A stretch of DNA of 64,000 nucleotides. It comes from Dietzia sp. JS16-p6b (GTDB taxonomy: Bacteria > Actinomycetota > Actinomycetes > Mycobacteriales > Mycobacteriaceae). The notes beneath the pieces were generated by a model, which saw only the letters and a program-made list of their open reading frames with translations, was not told where the DNA came from and searched no databases. Where the stretch lies: positions 2,328,001 through 2,392,000 of the forward strand of contig NZ_CP024869.1 of assembly GCF_003052165.1 (NCBI RefSeq), given 5' to 3'. Below, one piece after another: positions 1-9,340 of this stretch. Numbering within the stretch: position 1 is the first letter of the stretch; every line of letters starts with the position of its first letter. Position numbers and translations under genes: made by a program.

Positions 1-1
1 G

Positions 2-700
2 GCCGTCGTGGTGGGGATCGCGTACTTCGGGCTGTGGACCTATACCGGGTACATCTGGGCCGCGATCGTCGGCGCCGGGATCGCGGCGGTGTTCGTCTAC
101 ACGGTCGGCTCCCTCGGGCGCGGCGGGGCCACCCCGCTCAAACTCGTCCTGGCCGGCGCGGCCACCTCGGCGGCGGCCACCTCCTTCATCAGCGCGGTCG
201 TGCTGCCGCGCGGGGACATCGCCGGCGGCGTGCGCGCGTGGCAGGTCGGCGGCGTCGGCGGGGCGAGCACCGAGGCGATCGAGCAGGTGCTGCCGTTCCT
301 CGTGGTGGGCGCGCTGATCTGCTTTCTCGCCGCCCGTCCGCTCAACTCACTGGCCCTCGGTGACGACCTGGCCGCGGGACTCGGCGAGCGCGTGGTCCTC
401 ACCAGGGCCGTGGGCGCTCTCGGCTCGGTACTGCTGTGCGGCGCCGCGACCGCCGTGGCCGGGCCCATCGCCTTCGTGGGACTCATCGTCCCCCACACCT
501 GCCGCCTGCTCGTGGGCGTGGACCACCGCTGGCTGCTGCCGTTCACCGCGCTCGTCGGGGCCGTCCTCGTCACCGCCTCCGACGTCCTCGGGCGCGTGGT
601 GGCCCGGCCGGCGGAGATCGACGTGGGCATCATCACCGCGCTGGTGGGCGCCCCGATCTTCATCGCGATCGTCCGCCGCCAGAAGATCCGGGAGGTGTGA
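2..700 (+). CDS. FecCD-type iron-siderophore ABC transporter permease, 5' end cut by window
   Basis: The reading frame is open to the left edge, so the start lies outside the window. The visible 230 or so residues are very hydrophobic and form the C-terminal half to two thirds of a FecCD/BtuC-type permease. The conserved segments GPIAFVGLIVPH and a late EIDVGIITALVGAPIF are present; in this family the latter region contacts the ATPase. The role by family is movement of ferric siderophore or a related chelate across the inner membrane. The stop overlaps the next permease start by one base (TGATG), as expected for a translationally coupled operon. The substrate cannot be read from the sequence, and no substrate-binding protein is in the window. 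Confidence 0.9.
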   Translation, partial: AVVVGIAYFGLWTYTGYIWAAIVGAGIAAVFVYTVGSLGRGGATPLKLVLAGAATSAAATSFISAVVLPRGDIAGGVRAWQVGGVGGASTEAIEQVLPFLVVGALICFLAARPLNSLALGDDLAAGLGERVVLTRAVGALGSVLLCGAATAVAGPIAFVGLIVPHTCRLLVGVDHRWLLPFTALVGAVLVTASDVLGRVVARPAEIDVGIITALVGAPIFIAIVRRQKIREV

Positions 701-1839
701 TGACGACGACGAGCAACGCCGCGACCTCGAACTCTCCGGCCACCACTGCTCCGGACCCCGACGCCCCGGCCCCGGATGCCCCGACCACCGGCGCTGTGAC
801 CACCGCCCGCCCGGCGTCCGTCGCCCTGATCACCCGCGGTCGCCGGAGCCGGAGACGTCGGCGGCTACTCGTCATGACCGCGCTCGCCCTGGGCGCCGCG
901 GCGCTGTTCGCCGCCAGCCTCATGGTCGGCAGGACGTTCTATCCCCCGGCCGACGTGCTGGGCGTGATCCTGGGCCATGACGTGGCCGGCGCCTCGTTCA
1001 CCGTCGGGCGGCTGCGCCTGCCCCGCGCGGTGCTCGCGGTACTCACCGGCATCTGCTTCGGCATCGGCGGCGTGACCTTCCAGACCATGCTGCGCAACCC
1101 ACTGGCCTCGCCGGACATCATCGGCATCAGCACGGGCGCCAGCGCGGCGGCGGCGTTCGCGATCGTCATCCTGGGTCTGGGCGGCGCGCAGGTCTCGGTG
1201 TTCGCGATCGTCACCGGCATCGCCGTGGCCCTGGCCATCTACCTGCTGGCCTACCGCGGCGGGGTGGTGGGCACGCGGCTCGTGCTGATCGGCATCGGCA
1301 CCGCCGCCATGCTCAACGCGGCCACCAACTACATCCTCAAGACCGCGCCGCAGTGGGAGCTGCAGGAGGCCATGCGCTGGATCACCGGCAGCCTCAACGG
1401 TGCCTCGTGGCCCCAGGTGCAGCCGGTGCTGGTGGCGTGCCTCGTGTTCGCCCCGGTGCTGCTGCTCACGTCCCGCGACCTGTCCATGCTGCGGCTGGGC
1501 GACGACACCGCCTCCGCCCTGGGGGTGCGCACCGAGCTCACCCGGATCATGCTCATCGTGGCCGCGGTCGGCCTGATCGCCTTCGCCACCGCGGCCGCCG
1601 GGCCCATCGCGTTCGTGGCGTTCCTGTCCGGGCCCATCGCCGCGCGGCTCGTGGGTCCGCACGGCTCGCCGCTCGTGCCGGCGGCGCTGGTGGGCGTGAT
1701 CCTGGTGCTCGGCGCGGACCTGGTGGGCCAGTACGCCTTCGGCTCCCGCTACCCGGTGGGCGTCATCACCGGGGTGCTCGGCGCGCCCTACCTCATCTAC
1801 CTGATCGCCCGCAGCAATCGCACCGGAGGCGCACTGTGA
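700..1839 (+). CDS. FecCD-type iron-siderophore ABC transporter permease
   Basis: A 379-residue second permease of the same importer. The first 55 or so residues are a Thr/Ala/Pro-rich, probably unstructured extension ending in an Arg-rich patch. Several membrane helices follow, with the FecCD hallmarks: RLPRAVLAVLTGICFGIGGVTFQ early, LRNPLASPDIIGISTGAS in the middle, GPIAFVAFLSGPIAARL and GVITGVLGAPYL late. The start is the ATG that overlaps the stop of the upstream permease; the open frame extends further back, but that part is only the other strand-frame of the upstream gene. Two different permease genes imply a heterodimeric channel. The stop overlaps the GTG start of the ATPase gene. Confidence 0.92.
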   Translation: MTTTSNAATSNSPATTAPDPDAPAPDAPTTGAVTTARPASVALITRGRRSRRRRRLLVMTALALGAAALFAASLMVGRTFYPPADVLGVILGHDVAGASFTVGRLRLPRAVLAVLTGICFGIGGVTFQTMLRNPLASPDIIGISTGASAAAAFAIVILGLGGAQVSVFAIVTGIAVALAIYLLAYRGGVVGTRLVLIGIGTAAMLNAATNYILKTAPQWELQEAMRWITGSLNGASWPQVQPVLVACLVFAPVLLLTSRDLSMLRLGDDTASALGVRTELTRIMLIVAAVGLIAFATAAAGPIAFVAFLSGPIAARLVGPHGSPLVPAALVGVILVLGADLVGQYAFGSRYPVGVITGVLGAPYLIYLIARSNRTGGAL

Positions 1840-2735
1840 CCACCGACCACACCCTCCACGCGACCGGCCTCGACCTGGGGTACCGCGACCGCACCGTCAT
1901 CCAGGACCTGGACCTGCAGGTGCCGCCGGGGCGGATCACCGCGATCGTCGGGGCCAACGCCTGCGGCAAATCCACTCTGCTCAGGTCGATGTCCCGGCTG
2001 CTCAGGCCACGCGGCGGGCAGGTTCTCCTGGACGATGAGCAGGTGCACCGCATCCCGGCCAAGAAACTGGCCCGCACGCTGGGGCTGCTCCCCCAGTCCC
2101 CCCTCGCGCCGGAGGGGATCACCGTCTCCGACCTGGTGGGCCGCGGGCGCAACCCCCATCAGGGGATGCTGTCGAGGTGGAGCAGGGACGACGACGAGGC
2201 CGTGGCCGCAGCACTCGAGGCCACCGGCACCCTCGAGCTGGCCGACCGGGCCGTGGACGAGTTGTCCGGCGGACAGCGCCAGCGCGTCTGGATCGCCATG
2301 GCCCTGGCCCAGCACACCGACCTGCTGCTGCTCGACGAGCCCACCACGTTCCTCGACGTGGCCCACCAGGTGGAGGTGCTGGACCTGCTGGTCGACCTCA
2401 ACCGCGACCGGGGCACCACCGTCGTCATGGTCCTGCACGACCTCAACCTGGCCGCCCGCTATGCCGACCACCTGGTGGCGCTGGCCGGCGGGCGGGTGCA
2501 CTGCGCGGGCGCGCCCCAGGAGGTGTTCACCACCGAGATGGTGAGCGCGGTGTTCGGGCTCGACTCGGTGGTGATCCCCGACCCCACCTCCGGCCGGCCG
2601 CTGATGCTGCCGCTCGGGCGGCACGGGGTCCGCGAGGGGCACGGGGGTCCTGGTGAGCACGGGGGTCCTGGTGAGCACGGGGGTCCTGGTGAGCACGGGG
2701 CGATGAGCGGGCAGGGCACGAGCGGTCAGGCGTGA
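1836..2735 (+). CDS. FecE-type ABC transporter ATPase for siderophore uptake
   Basis: A 299-residue ATPase that powers the two upstream permeases. Visible motifs are Walker [10 protein letters not shown] (about residues 39-47), the Q-loop LLPQSP, the ABC signature LSGGQRQRV, Walker [13 protein letters not shown] and the H-loop histidine in [15 protein letters not shown]. The GTG start overlaps the upstream stop (GTGA), so the three genes form one coupled operon. The core matches the usual length of about 260 residues. The extra C-terminal tail holds three copies of GGPGEH encoded by an 18-bp tandem repeat, which looks like a recent expansion. The family gives ferric siderophore or heme-like chelate import; the exact substrate is unknown. 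Confidence 0.92.
   Translation: MTTDHTLHATGLDLGYRDRTVIQDLDLQVPPGRITAIVGANACGKSTLLRSMSRLLRPRGGQVLLDDEQVHRIPAKKLARTLGLLPQSPLAPEGITVSDLVGRGRNPHQGMLSRWSRDDDEAVAAALEATGTLELADRAVDELSGGQRQRVWIAMALAQHTDLLLLDEPTTFLDVAHQVEVLDLLVDLNRDRGTTVVMVLHDLNLAARYADHLVALAGGRVHCAGAPQEVFTTEMVSAVFGLDSVVIPDPTSGRPLMLPLGRHGVREGHGGPGEHGGPGEHGGPGEHGAMSGQGTSGQA
2641..2700 (+). repeat. 18-bp tandem repeat, 3.3 copies, in frame
   Basis: The unit ACGGGGGTCCTGGTGAGC occurs three times without a mismatch at 2641-2658, 2659-2676 and 2677-2694, followed by a 6-base partial copy. It lies inside the ATPase gene and, being a multiple of three, adds GGPGEH units to the C-terminus without breaking the frame. Perfect identity suggests slippage variation between strains. 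Confidence 0.95.
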
Positions 2736-2816
2736 GCGCGGGGTTGCGCGTCCTCTCCGGCTTGCGCGCCCCCTTGGCACGCCCTCACCCCACTTACGCG
2801 CCCTGAATGGTCCATT

Positions 2817-2871
2817 CCGGACACGCAAGTCCGGGAGCACGCCACCGAGGCGCCCGGTCCCGGAGCCGGGC
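2817..2871. terminator. two candidate hairpins between convergent genes
   Basis: CCGGAC (2817-2822), a 6-base loop and GTCCGG (2829-2834) form a perfect 6-bp stem. A second stem pairs GCCCGG (2852-2857) with CCGGGC (2866-2871). Neither has a T-run, which is usual in high-GC actinobacteria. They sit between the convergent transporter operon and the gene ending at 2924, so bidirectional termination is plausible but only inferred. Confidence 0.4.
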
Positions 2872-2923
2872 GGCCGGCACGGGGCCCTCAAGGCTCACAC
2901 CAGCACCGCGAGCCACAGCGGCC

Positions 2924-4948
2924 TCAGATCTCGGGCAACCGATCCGCGCCCCAACTCCCGTGGATCAGGTCGGTCACCCGGGCGACCTCCTCGGCGGAGA
3001 CGGTGTCGGTCTCACCCGGCTCCAGGGCGTCGAAGTGGAAGATGTACAGGCGGGAGAGGAACTCCTCGAACGGCAGCGACGACTCGCCGAACCGCTCCCC
3101 GCTGCCGGCGGTGCTCACCACCACGCCGTTGCCCCAGTCCTGGCCGCTGTCGTTGTTGGGGTTGAAGAAGTAGACGCGCATGGTCTCGTCGGGGTCCAGC
3201 GCGACCCGCAGGATCGTGATGGCGTGCCAGCCCACGAACCGGCCCGAGCTGTCGGTGACGGCGACGCCGGCGGGTTGCGGGTGGATCAGGGGCTGGTTCC
3301 CGTTGTGGAACGGGTGGTAGCTGCCGTAGAAGTGCCGCACGAAGTCCTCGAGGTCGGTGAGCCGGCCGGACTCCACGTCCACGTTGATGCGGAATCCGCG
3401 AGAAGCCCACCAACCATGGAACTCGGGGTTGACCCAGCGATGCGGGTCGCCCGCGCGATCGCTGCACAGCCGGCCCATCTCCGCGTAGATGCGGTCCAGG
3501 TGCGGCACCACCAGAAGCGACACCGGGTCGAGGTCCACGGGCAGGGTCTCCGCCAGGCCCGCCTCGAGCTCGCGGGAGGACAGGGGCCGGCCCTCGAAGT
3601 GCATGACCACCTCGTTGTCCCGCGCCGCCCACGCGATGGTCTGCAGCAGGTAGTCGGGATCGTTGTACGCCCACATCGACAGTGCGCGGGCGGACTGGCA
3701 GGTGGGGTTGTCGCCCTGCCCCACGCCGAGCGGCTGGCCGAGCATCGACAGGGTCCCGGCCAGCAGCCAGATCCGTCCCGGCCGGGCCGGACCGTAGGCC
3801 AGCGCCAGACGCTCGTTCGCGTAGCCGGACAGCGGTAGAGCCAGCAGCCGCCACAGCGCGGGCCCGACGGCCGGCTGGAAGAGGATGCCGCGCTCGAGCA
3901 GCAACGCCAGTCCGTAGACCGACTGCGCGGTCTCGGGATGGACGGCGGCGTCGATCAGCGCATCGACCAGGCCGTGGAAGCACAACAGGCTCTCGCGACC
4001 GGTGCTCGACAGGCCGAGGGCCTCACTGAGCAGGAAGCTGCCCTTCTCGCGGAGGAACCGCAGCAGGACGGGGTGGTACGCCGAGACCAGGCCCGTGTCG
4101 TGCATGGACCGCGCGAACCCGGCGGCCTCGTACTGCAGGGCCCCCTCGTCCATGGACTCCAGGCGGGAGCGGTAGACGTCCACCCCGGGATCCTCCCGGC
4201 TGGCCTCGGTGGTGCCGTAGATGCTGCTGATCAGCCGGTCGACGCCGAAGCCACCGCTGCTGGTGTCCACCTCGGGGTCGTGGCGTGCCACCGCGAGCTG
4301 GGTGATGGTCTCCTTGATGTGGTCGACCTGGATCGGGCGTTGGCGCAGGATCCGCCAGATCTCCTCGACCAGCTGGTCCAGGACGCTGTCGTAGCCGATC
4401 TCGCCGGCGATGTGCGCCAACGACGTGCGTGTCACCTTGGCCATCCGGCCCTGTTGCACCCGTTCCGCCTCGGTGGCCGCCGTGAACAGCAACGCGGCGT
4501 TGGTGGCCAGGACCTCCTTGAGGTGCTGGAGGGCCTGCTCGGCCGACACATCGGGGTGCGGGTAGTCTCCCCGGGCCACCGCGGCCAGTCGCAGATCGCT
4601 GACGATCTCCATCACGGCCGTGTCGGCGTTGGGGCTACGGAGCGACCCCGTGCTCAGCGCCGGGACCAGTGAACTCGGCGATGCCCAGTCCGTCCCCTCG
4701 TACAGTCCGGCGGACTCGAGTTCCCGGGCCATCGACTGCACGGCCCGGGCACCGCCGTCCTGGAGCAGGACCAGGCGCAGGCCGTCGAGCACGCGCCGCT
4801 TCGGCGTGGTCTTGCCGACGTCTCCTGCCTCGGCGAGGGCCCTGGTCGCGTCGACGAGCGAGGCCACCCGCTTGTCGAGAACTCGCGTCGCGGTGGGCGC
4901 ATCGTTGACCACCCGCGCATCGTCGGCCACTGGCTCATCGTCGGCCAC
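2924..4948 (-). CDS. unrecognised protein with papain-like Cys-His-Asn constellation
   Basis: A 674-residue soluble protein that I do not recognise. Residues 1-400 look largely helical with no motif I can name. From about residue 405 the sequence resembles a papain-fold core: Q411 and C417 in QGDNPTCQSA, preceding a helix; H575 in FVGWHAITIL, on a strand; and N596 in RVYFFNPNND. The order Gln, Cys, His, Asn with a His-strand followed by an Asn-strand is that of C1/C39 peptidases and related transglutaminases and acyltransferases. The catalytic assignment is inference from this pattern. The GTG start is preceded by GGAGAG. The gene follows the ATP-grasp gene on the same strand after 77 bases, so the two are probably one operon and may act on one peptide or amino-acid conjugate. 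There is no signal peptide or membrane segment. Confidence 0.6.
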   Translation of the reverse strand: MADDEPVADDARVVNDAPTATRVLDKRVASLVDATRALAEAGDVGKTTPKRRVLDGLRLVLLQDGGARAVQSMARELESAGLYEGTDWASPSSLVPALSTGSLRSPNADTAVMEIVSDLRLAAVARGDYPHPDVSAEQALQHLKEVLATNAALLFTAATEAERVQQGRMAKVTRTSLAHIAGEIGYDSVLDQLVEEIWRILRQRPIQVDHIKETITQLAVARHDPEVDTSSGGFGVDRLISSIYGTTEASREDPGVDVYRSRLESMDEGALQYEAAGFARSMHDTGLVSAYHPVLLRFLREKGSFLLSEALGLSSTGRESLLCFHGLVDALIDAAVHPETAQSVYGLALLLERGILFQPAVGPALWRLLALPLSGYANERLALAYGPARPGRIWLLAGTLSMLGQPLGVGQGDNPTCQSARALSMWAYNDPDYLLQTIAWAARDNEVVMHFEGRPLSSRELEAGLAETLPVDLDPVSLLVVPHLDRIYAEMGRLCSDRAGDPHRWVNPEFHGWWASRGFRINVDVESGRLTDLEDFVRHFYGSYHPFHNGNQPLIHPQPAGVAVTDSSGRFVGWHAITILRVALDPDETMRVYFFNPNNDSGQDWGNGVVVSTAGSGERFGESSLPFEEFLSRLYIFHFDALEPGETDTVSAEEVARVTDLIHGSWGADRLPEI

Positions 4949-5025
4949 TTGGTGTCACTCTCCACATCCACGGGCGACGGTGCCCGCCCTCGGTACCGTA
5001 CCCACGTCGTCGGACCGGATGGCCG

Positions 5026-6324
5026 TCACACGTAGAAGTCGAGTTCCTCCTGGCGCGCCAGGAGGGTCCGCATCTCGTAGGCGTCGTCGCCGAAGAAGTA
5101 GACCAGCCCCCAGTGGGTGCCGAAGGCGGTCCGCTTGGTGACGGTCTCCTCGAGCGGTGCGGTGAGCTCGTGGGATTCGAAGTACTCGTGGTCCTCGGTC
5201 TCCTCCGGGATCTCGAGCGTGGAGACCACGCGCCGCCGCGGGTAGACACCGAAGCAGCCCGCGTGACCGGTGGCGTCGACGACCTCGCGCGGGAAGAACG
5301 ACGTGATCTCCTCCTCGGTGGTCTTGGGGTCGAACGCGAGCACCAGGCCCTGGTACGCGTTGAACCCGTAGGCGCGCTCGAGCAGCTCGAAGACCTTGAA
5401 CCCCGGCGGGCGGTAGGCCACCTCACCGAAGTACATCTCGCCGTCGCTGGTGACGAAGTACTCGGGGTGCACGAACCCGAACTTGATGTCGAAGGTCTTG
5501 ATGAGCTTCTCGATCTGCCGCGTGATCTCCGGGCGGTAGCGCTCCAGCTCCGGCGAGGCCGGCACGAACACCGAGTAACCCAGGGTCACGTATTCGGAGA
5601 TGTTGAGAAAGACGATCTTCCCGTTGTGGATCCAGGCCTCCACCGCGAACTCCCAGCCGTCGAGGTGGGACTCCATGAGGACCGGGAACTCCTCGTCCGG
5701 GATCGTGTCGACCTCGTCCGGGGTGCGGATGACGCGGTGCCCCAGGCAGCCGGCCTTGTCGAAGGCCTTGAGGTGGATGGGGTCGTTGGGGTCGCCGTCG
5801 AGCTTGAGCAGGGTCTGGTTGACGCGCTTGAGAAAGCGGATCACGTCGTCGCGCTCGTGGGCCTCCTCGAAGATCCCCACGCGGATCCCGCCGAGCTGGG
5901 CGCGGCGCTTCATCAGCGCCTTGTCCCGCAGCAGCAGCGACTGGCCGTACAGGGTGGGGTTGTCCATGAGCATGGAGTTGATGGCCCCCGCCCACTCCAC
6001 GGTCTCCTCGAACAGCGGGATCGCCACGTCGACGCCCATGTCCTTGAGGGTCTCGGCGATCTCCATGGACCGGTCGTTGAGTCGCTCGAAGTTCCAGGGG
6101 ACGAACGGGATGTTGTGCTGCCGGCAGTAGTCCTCGGCCCAGTCCGGCGCCACCACCACATAGCGGCGGTCGAACCGGTCCACCGCGTCGACCGCGTTCG
6201 GTGCCCAGCCGAGCAGCGCCACGTAGCCCTTGGAGGGGTCGCGTCGCGACTCGTTGCCGTCCTGGGTCGCCAGCGAACTCCTGTCCGCCGCACTGGTGGT
6301 CGTGTCTGCTGTGGAGATCTGCAC
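5026..6324 (-). CDS. ATP-grasp domain ligase
   Basis: A 432-residue protein. After an N-terminal Rossmann-like segment (YVALLGWAPNAVDAVDRF), the ATP-grasp fold is visible: a phosphate-binding stretch HLKAFDKAGCLGHRV, the hinge VLMESHLDGWEFAVEAW, and the metal-binding end HPEYFVTSDGEMYFGEVAYR with its Glu and Arg. By family such enzymes activate a carboxylate as acyl phosphate and join it to an amine or thiol; the substrates are unknown. The GTG start follows AGGAGG with a slightly long gap of 10 bases. It is the first gene of a two-gene unit with the papain-like protein downstream. Ligase plus Cys-hydrolase pairing suggests making and trimming, or transferring, a peptide-like product. A siderophore link is only suggested by the nearby importer. 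Confidence 0.8.
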   Translation of the reverse strand: MQISTADTTTSAADRSSLATQDGNESRRDPSKGYVALLGWAPNAVDAVDRFDRRYVVVAPDWAEDYCRQHNIPFVPWNFERLNDRSMEIAETLKDMGVDVAIPLFEETVEWAGAINSMLMDNPTLYGQSLLLRDKALMKRRAQLGGIRVGIFEEAHERDDVIRFLKRVNQTLLKLDGDPNDPIHLKAFDKAGCLGHRVIRTPDEVDTIPDEEFPVLMESHLDGWEFAVEAWIHNGKIVFLNISEYVTLGYSVFVPASPELERYRPEITRQIEKLIKTFDIKFGFVHPEYFVTSDGEMYFGEVAYRPPGFKVFELLERAYGFNAYQGLVLAFDPKTTEEEITSFFPREVVDATGHAGCFGVYPRRRVVSTLEIPEETEDHEYFESHELTAPLEETVTKRTAFGTHWGLVYFFGDDAYEMRTLLARQEELDFYV

Positions 6325-6435
6325 GCGGTAACTGCCTCCTGGGTCGGGGCGCGGGCTGGTGGGCCACCAACCTACCCAAGAGGGAGCGGCACGTGCCGGG
6401 GACGCCGGCCGCCCAGGTGAGGTGGACCGCCTGGC

Positions 6436-7704
6436 CTACCGACGTATCACCGTGTCGAGCCAGTCGAACGCGCGCTGGCTGAACAACGCTGCCGCCCCCG
6501 CTTCGTCGTGTTCGCCGGCGCCCTCGGCGTTGGTGAACTCGATCATCGTCTTGGGCGCGGTGAGGGCGTCGAAGAATCTCTGTGCGTCGACGACGCGCGG
6601 GTCGTTCTGGCCTACGGTCAGCAGCACGGGGCAGTCGATGCGGTCCGCGATGCCGTCCAGGGTGAACTGCGTCAGGTCTCGCAGGTAGTCGACGGGGGTC
6701 GCGCATCCGTGCGTGAGCATCCCCCGCCCCACGGAGAAGGCCAGTCCCGGCGACTGCGCCATCCCGGCGCGGACCGCCGCGTTGAGGTCGTCGTCGGCCT
6801 CCCCGGTGGCCAGGTCGTCGCGGTGATCCTCGGGGAGCAGCAGCGCGGCGTTGGCTCCCGGGGCGTACTGCGGGGCGTCGGCGATCACGGCGGCCAGGCG
6901 GTGCTCCGCGGTGGCGGCGCGGGGCGCGAGATGCCCGCCCCAGCTGCGGCCCAGCGCCGCGATCCGGGTGGCGTCGACCTCGGGACGGGCGACCAGCCAG
7001 TCGACCTGAGCGGTGACGACCGCCTCCCAGTCGTGTCGGAAGTGCAGGTCGCGCTGGACCAGTGCCGCGCCCTGACCGGGGCCGTCCATCATGAGGACGG
7101 CGTAACCGCGCCGCAGTGCCGCGACGCCGCCGGCGACGTACGTCTCCTCCATCGTGCCGTCGTATCCGCCGACCAGGATCACCGTGGGGAACGGTCCCGG
7201 GCCGGGCGGGGTCGCGAAGTAGCCGTCGAGTTCGGTTCCCTCGTACGGGACCGCGATCTGCTGGAAGGGATGGTCCATCAACTCGGCCGCTCGGCGGAAG
7301 GCGTCCCGTTGGCGCGCGTTCGCCGTGACGAACCGGGGATCCATCGGGGGCGCGTACATGAAGACCCCGGAGATACGGAAGTACGTCGCCGCTCGGAGGA
7401 ATCCCTCACGCGCGCTCACCCGGTGGCCGGCGGCCAGGCTCGCCTCCGCATCCGCGAGGATCCGTTCGCCGAGCGCGTTCCACTCGGCGTTCCAGGCTTC
7501 CCTGTCCCCTTCTGGGATCCTTCGGGCGGTGATGAACGCCTCGCCGACGTCGGCTCCGCCCGACGGGATGGTGTCGAGCACGCGGAGGAACTGGCCGTCG
7601 AATCCACTGTCCGAGAAGGCCAGTCCGGTGAGGGTGGGTGCGTCGGGGCGTCCATCGCCATCCACGGCAGGGGTCGCCGCATCCGATGGAGTGATACTGG
7701 CCAT
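6436..7704 (-). CDS. alpha/beta hydrolase, dipeptidyl-peptidase / pseudooxynicotine-hydrolase-like
   Basis: A 422-residue serine hydrolase. A helical N-terminal domain (about 1-150) precedes an alpha/beta fold: VILVGGYDG forms the oxyanion region, LGRSWGG holds the nucleophile S254, and the C-terminal CPVLLTVGQNDPRV supplies the acid-bearing strand. The arrangement of helical cap and then hydrolase core matches esterase/C-C hydrolase proteins related to 2,6-dihydropseudooxynicotine hydrolase. I chose the internal ATG because AGGTG lies just upstream; the longer frame adds only a low-quality charged extension. The gene lies downstream of the P450 gene on the same strand (112-base gap), consistent with stepwise oxidation then hydrolysis of a small molecule. 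The substrate is not visible. Confidence 0.8.
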   Translation of the reverse strand: MASITPSDAATPAVDGDGRPDAPTLTGLAFSDSGFDGQFLRVLDTIPSGGADVGEAFITARRIPEGDREAWNAEWNALGERILADAEASLAAGHRVSAREGFLRAATYFRISGVFMYAPPMDPRFVTANARQRDAFRRAAELMDHPFQQIAVPYEGTELDGYFATPPGPGPFPTVILVGGYDGTMEETYVAGGVAALRRGYAVLMMDGPGQGAALVQRDLHFRHDWEAVVTAQVDWLVARPEVDATRIAALGRSWGGHLAPRAATAEHRLAAVIADAPQYAPGANAALLLPEDHRDDLATGEADDDLNAAVRAGMAQSPGLAFSVGRGMLTHGCATPVDYLRDLTQFTLDGIADRIDCPVLLTVGQNDPRVVDAQRFFDALTAPKTMIEFTNAEGAGEHDEAGAAALFSQRAFDWLDTVIRR

Positions 7705-7816
7705 GTCCGCACCTCGCCATTCCCGCTGGTCACCCCTGGTCTCATCCCCGCCACCATCATCGCTCACCCCACCTCTGTCCCGGGCGCGAATCATTCGTGA
7801 TGCTGTGGCCGCCGGT

Positions 7817-9184
7817 TCACCGACGCCGGACGGTGATCCGCCCTCCTCGGTGCGGAGCGAACGCGACGCCGCGGGAGTGCCACTTCTCGTCGCGATCGGT
7901 GGTCGGGACGATCTCGTACATGCTCAGCAGGGTGCGGAGCACGACGTCCATCTCCATGGTCGCGAACGCCGCTCCGATGCACCGCCTGGTCCCGCCGCCG
8001 AACGGCAGCCAGGCCGGCGGCGGCGTGGTGTCGAGGAAGCGGGTCGGGTCGAAACGTTCGGGCTGGGCGAAGTGCGCGCTGTCGTCGTGCAGCAGCGAGA
8101 TCGCGACCAACACGTTGTACCCGCGCGGGATGCGCCACGGGCCCAGGTCGAGGTGCGGCGCCTGCACGTGGCGCCCGGCGAGATCGATGACCGGCCGGCT
8201 GCGCTGCACCTCCAGGATCGTCGCGTGCCGGTAGCCGGCTCCCCCGTCGTCGACCTCGGCGACCAGCTCATCCAGCACCGCGGGGTTGCGGCTGAGCCGC
8301 TCCAGCGCCCAGGCGAGCGTCGTCGCGGTGGTCTCGTGTCCCGCCACGAGCAGTGCGGTGAGCTCGTCGCGGATCTCCTCGTCCGTCATGGACGAGCCGT
8401 CGTCGTAGGTGCTCTGCAGCATCATCGCCAGGATGTCGTCGCGCTCGTCGAGTCGGTCGTCTCGGCGGCCCCGGGCGATGAGGGCGGTGATCGCGTCGTC
8501 GTAGACCTTCTTGTAGCGGGCGAACCGAGCGCGCGGGCCCACCGACCCCACCGCCACAGCGCCCACGCGCACCGGCAGTTCCGGGGTGATGACCACCGCC
8601 GAACCGGCCTCCACCATGGGCGGGATGACGCGGCGCAGCGTGACGAGCTCGTCGTCCCGCGCGCCGAACACCGTCCGGATGATGATGTCCAGCGTGATGC
8701 GGGTCATCGACGGCAGGGAGGCGAACGGCCGGTCGACCACCCACGAGCCGAGTTCGCGCCGGGTCTCCTCCTCGACGACCGCCTCGTAGCCCGTGATGCG
8801 CCTGCCGTGCAGGGGCGGTGTGAGCAGCTTGCGGTGCCGACGGTGGTCGGTGCCCTCGATCGCGAACATCGACTGCTCCCCCAGCACCCGTCCCAGATTG
8901 GGGTCGATGTTGGTCAGCGACTCCTGGGGGGCGGTGAACAGCGCCTTGGCCAGCGCGGGGTCCGAGATCACCACCGAACGCCCGTAGATCGGCAGGTGCA
9001 CGGTGACGGCGTCGCCGTATCTCGCCTGAAGCCGCTGGAGCACTCTGCGCCGGGCGAGGCCGAAGCCCACGCCCTGGACCGACCTGGGCAGCGAGGGCCC
9101 GGGCGGGAGCAGGGGTGCGCGGTCGTCGGCGGTCAGGCGTGTTGCGGACGCGGCGGGAACCGACCTGTCCGTCGTGCTGTCCAT
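7817..9184 (-). CDS. cytochrome P450 monooxygenase
   Basis: A 455-residue P450. It starts with a proline-rich PPGPSLPRSVQG segment, has the I-helix oxygen-activation motif AGHETTATT, an ExxR motif (EVQR), and the heme-ligand loop FGGGTRRCIG with Cys near residue 402. The style (PPGP start, IEGTDHRRHRKLLTPPLHGRR) recalls mycobacterial CYP135/CYP138-type enzymes, which is a comparison from memory. It needs external electrons; no ferredoxin or reductase gene is adjacent. The ATG at 9184 begins a standard-length P450, while the much longer open frame upstream is not P450-like. The probable substrate is a lipid or xenobiotic. Confidence 0.9.
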   Translation of the reverse strand: MDSTTDRSVPAASATRLTADDRAPLLPPGPSLPRSVQGVGFGLARRRVLQRLQARYGDAVTVHLPIYGRSVVISDPALAKALFTAPQESLTNIDPNLGRVLGEQSMFAIEGTDHRRHRKLLTPPLHGRRITGYEAVVEEETRRELGSWVVDRPFASLPSMTRITLDIIIRTVFGARDDELVTLRRVIPPMVEAGSAVVITPELPVRVGAVAVGSVGPRARFARYKKVYDDAITALIARGRRDDRLDERDDILAMMLQSTYDDGSSMTDEEIRDELTALLVAGHETTATTLAWALERLSRNPAVLDELVAEVDDGGAGYRHATILEVQRSRPVIDLAGRHVQAPHLDLGPWRIPRGYNVLVAISLLHDDSAHFAQPERFDPTRFLDTTPPPAWLPFGGGTRRCIGAAFATMEMDVVLRTLLSMYEIVPTTDRDEKWHSRGVAFAPHRGGRITVRRR

Positions 9185-9340
9185 GGCGTCGCATCCTCGG
9201 CCTCGGGTGGCGTGCGGGGCGCCGTTCAGCCTACGTGCCGGAAATGCGGTGGTGGCCGCAGTTGGTACGACGACGAGGACCTCCCCCAACCGATCGACAC
9301 CGCCCCCAATCCGCCGCGACCCCGGCATCGAATCCCGGAT

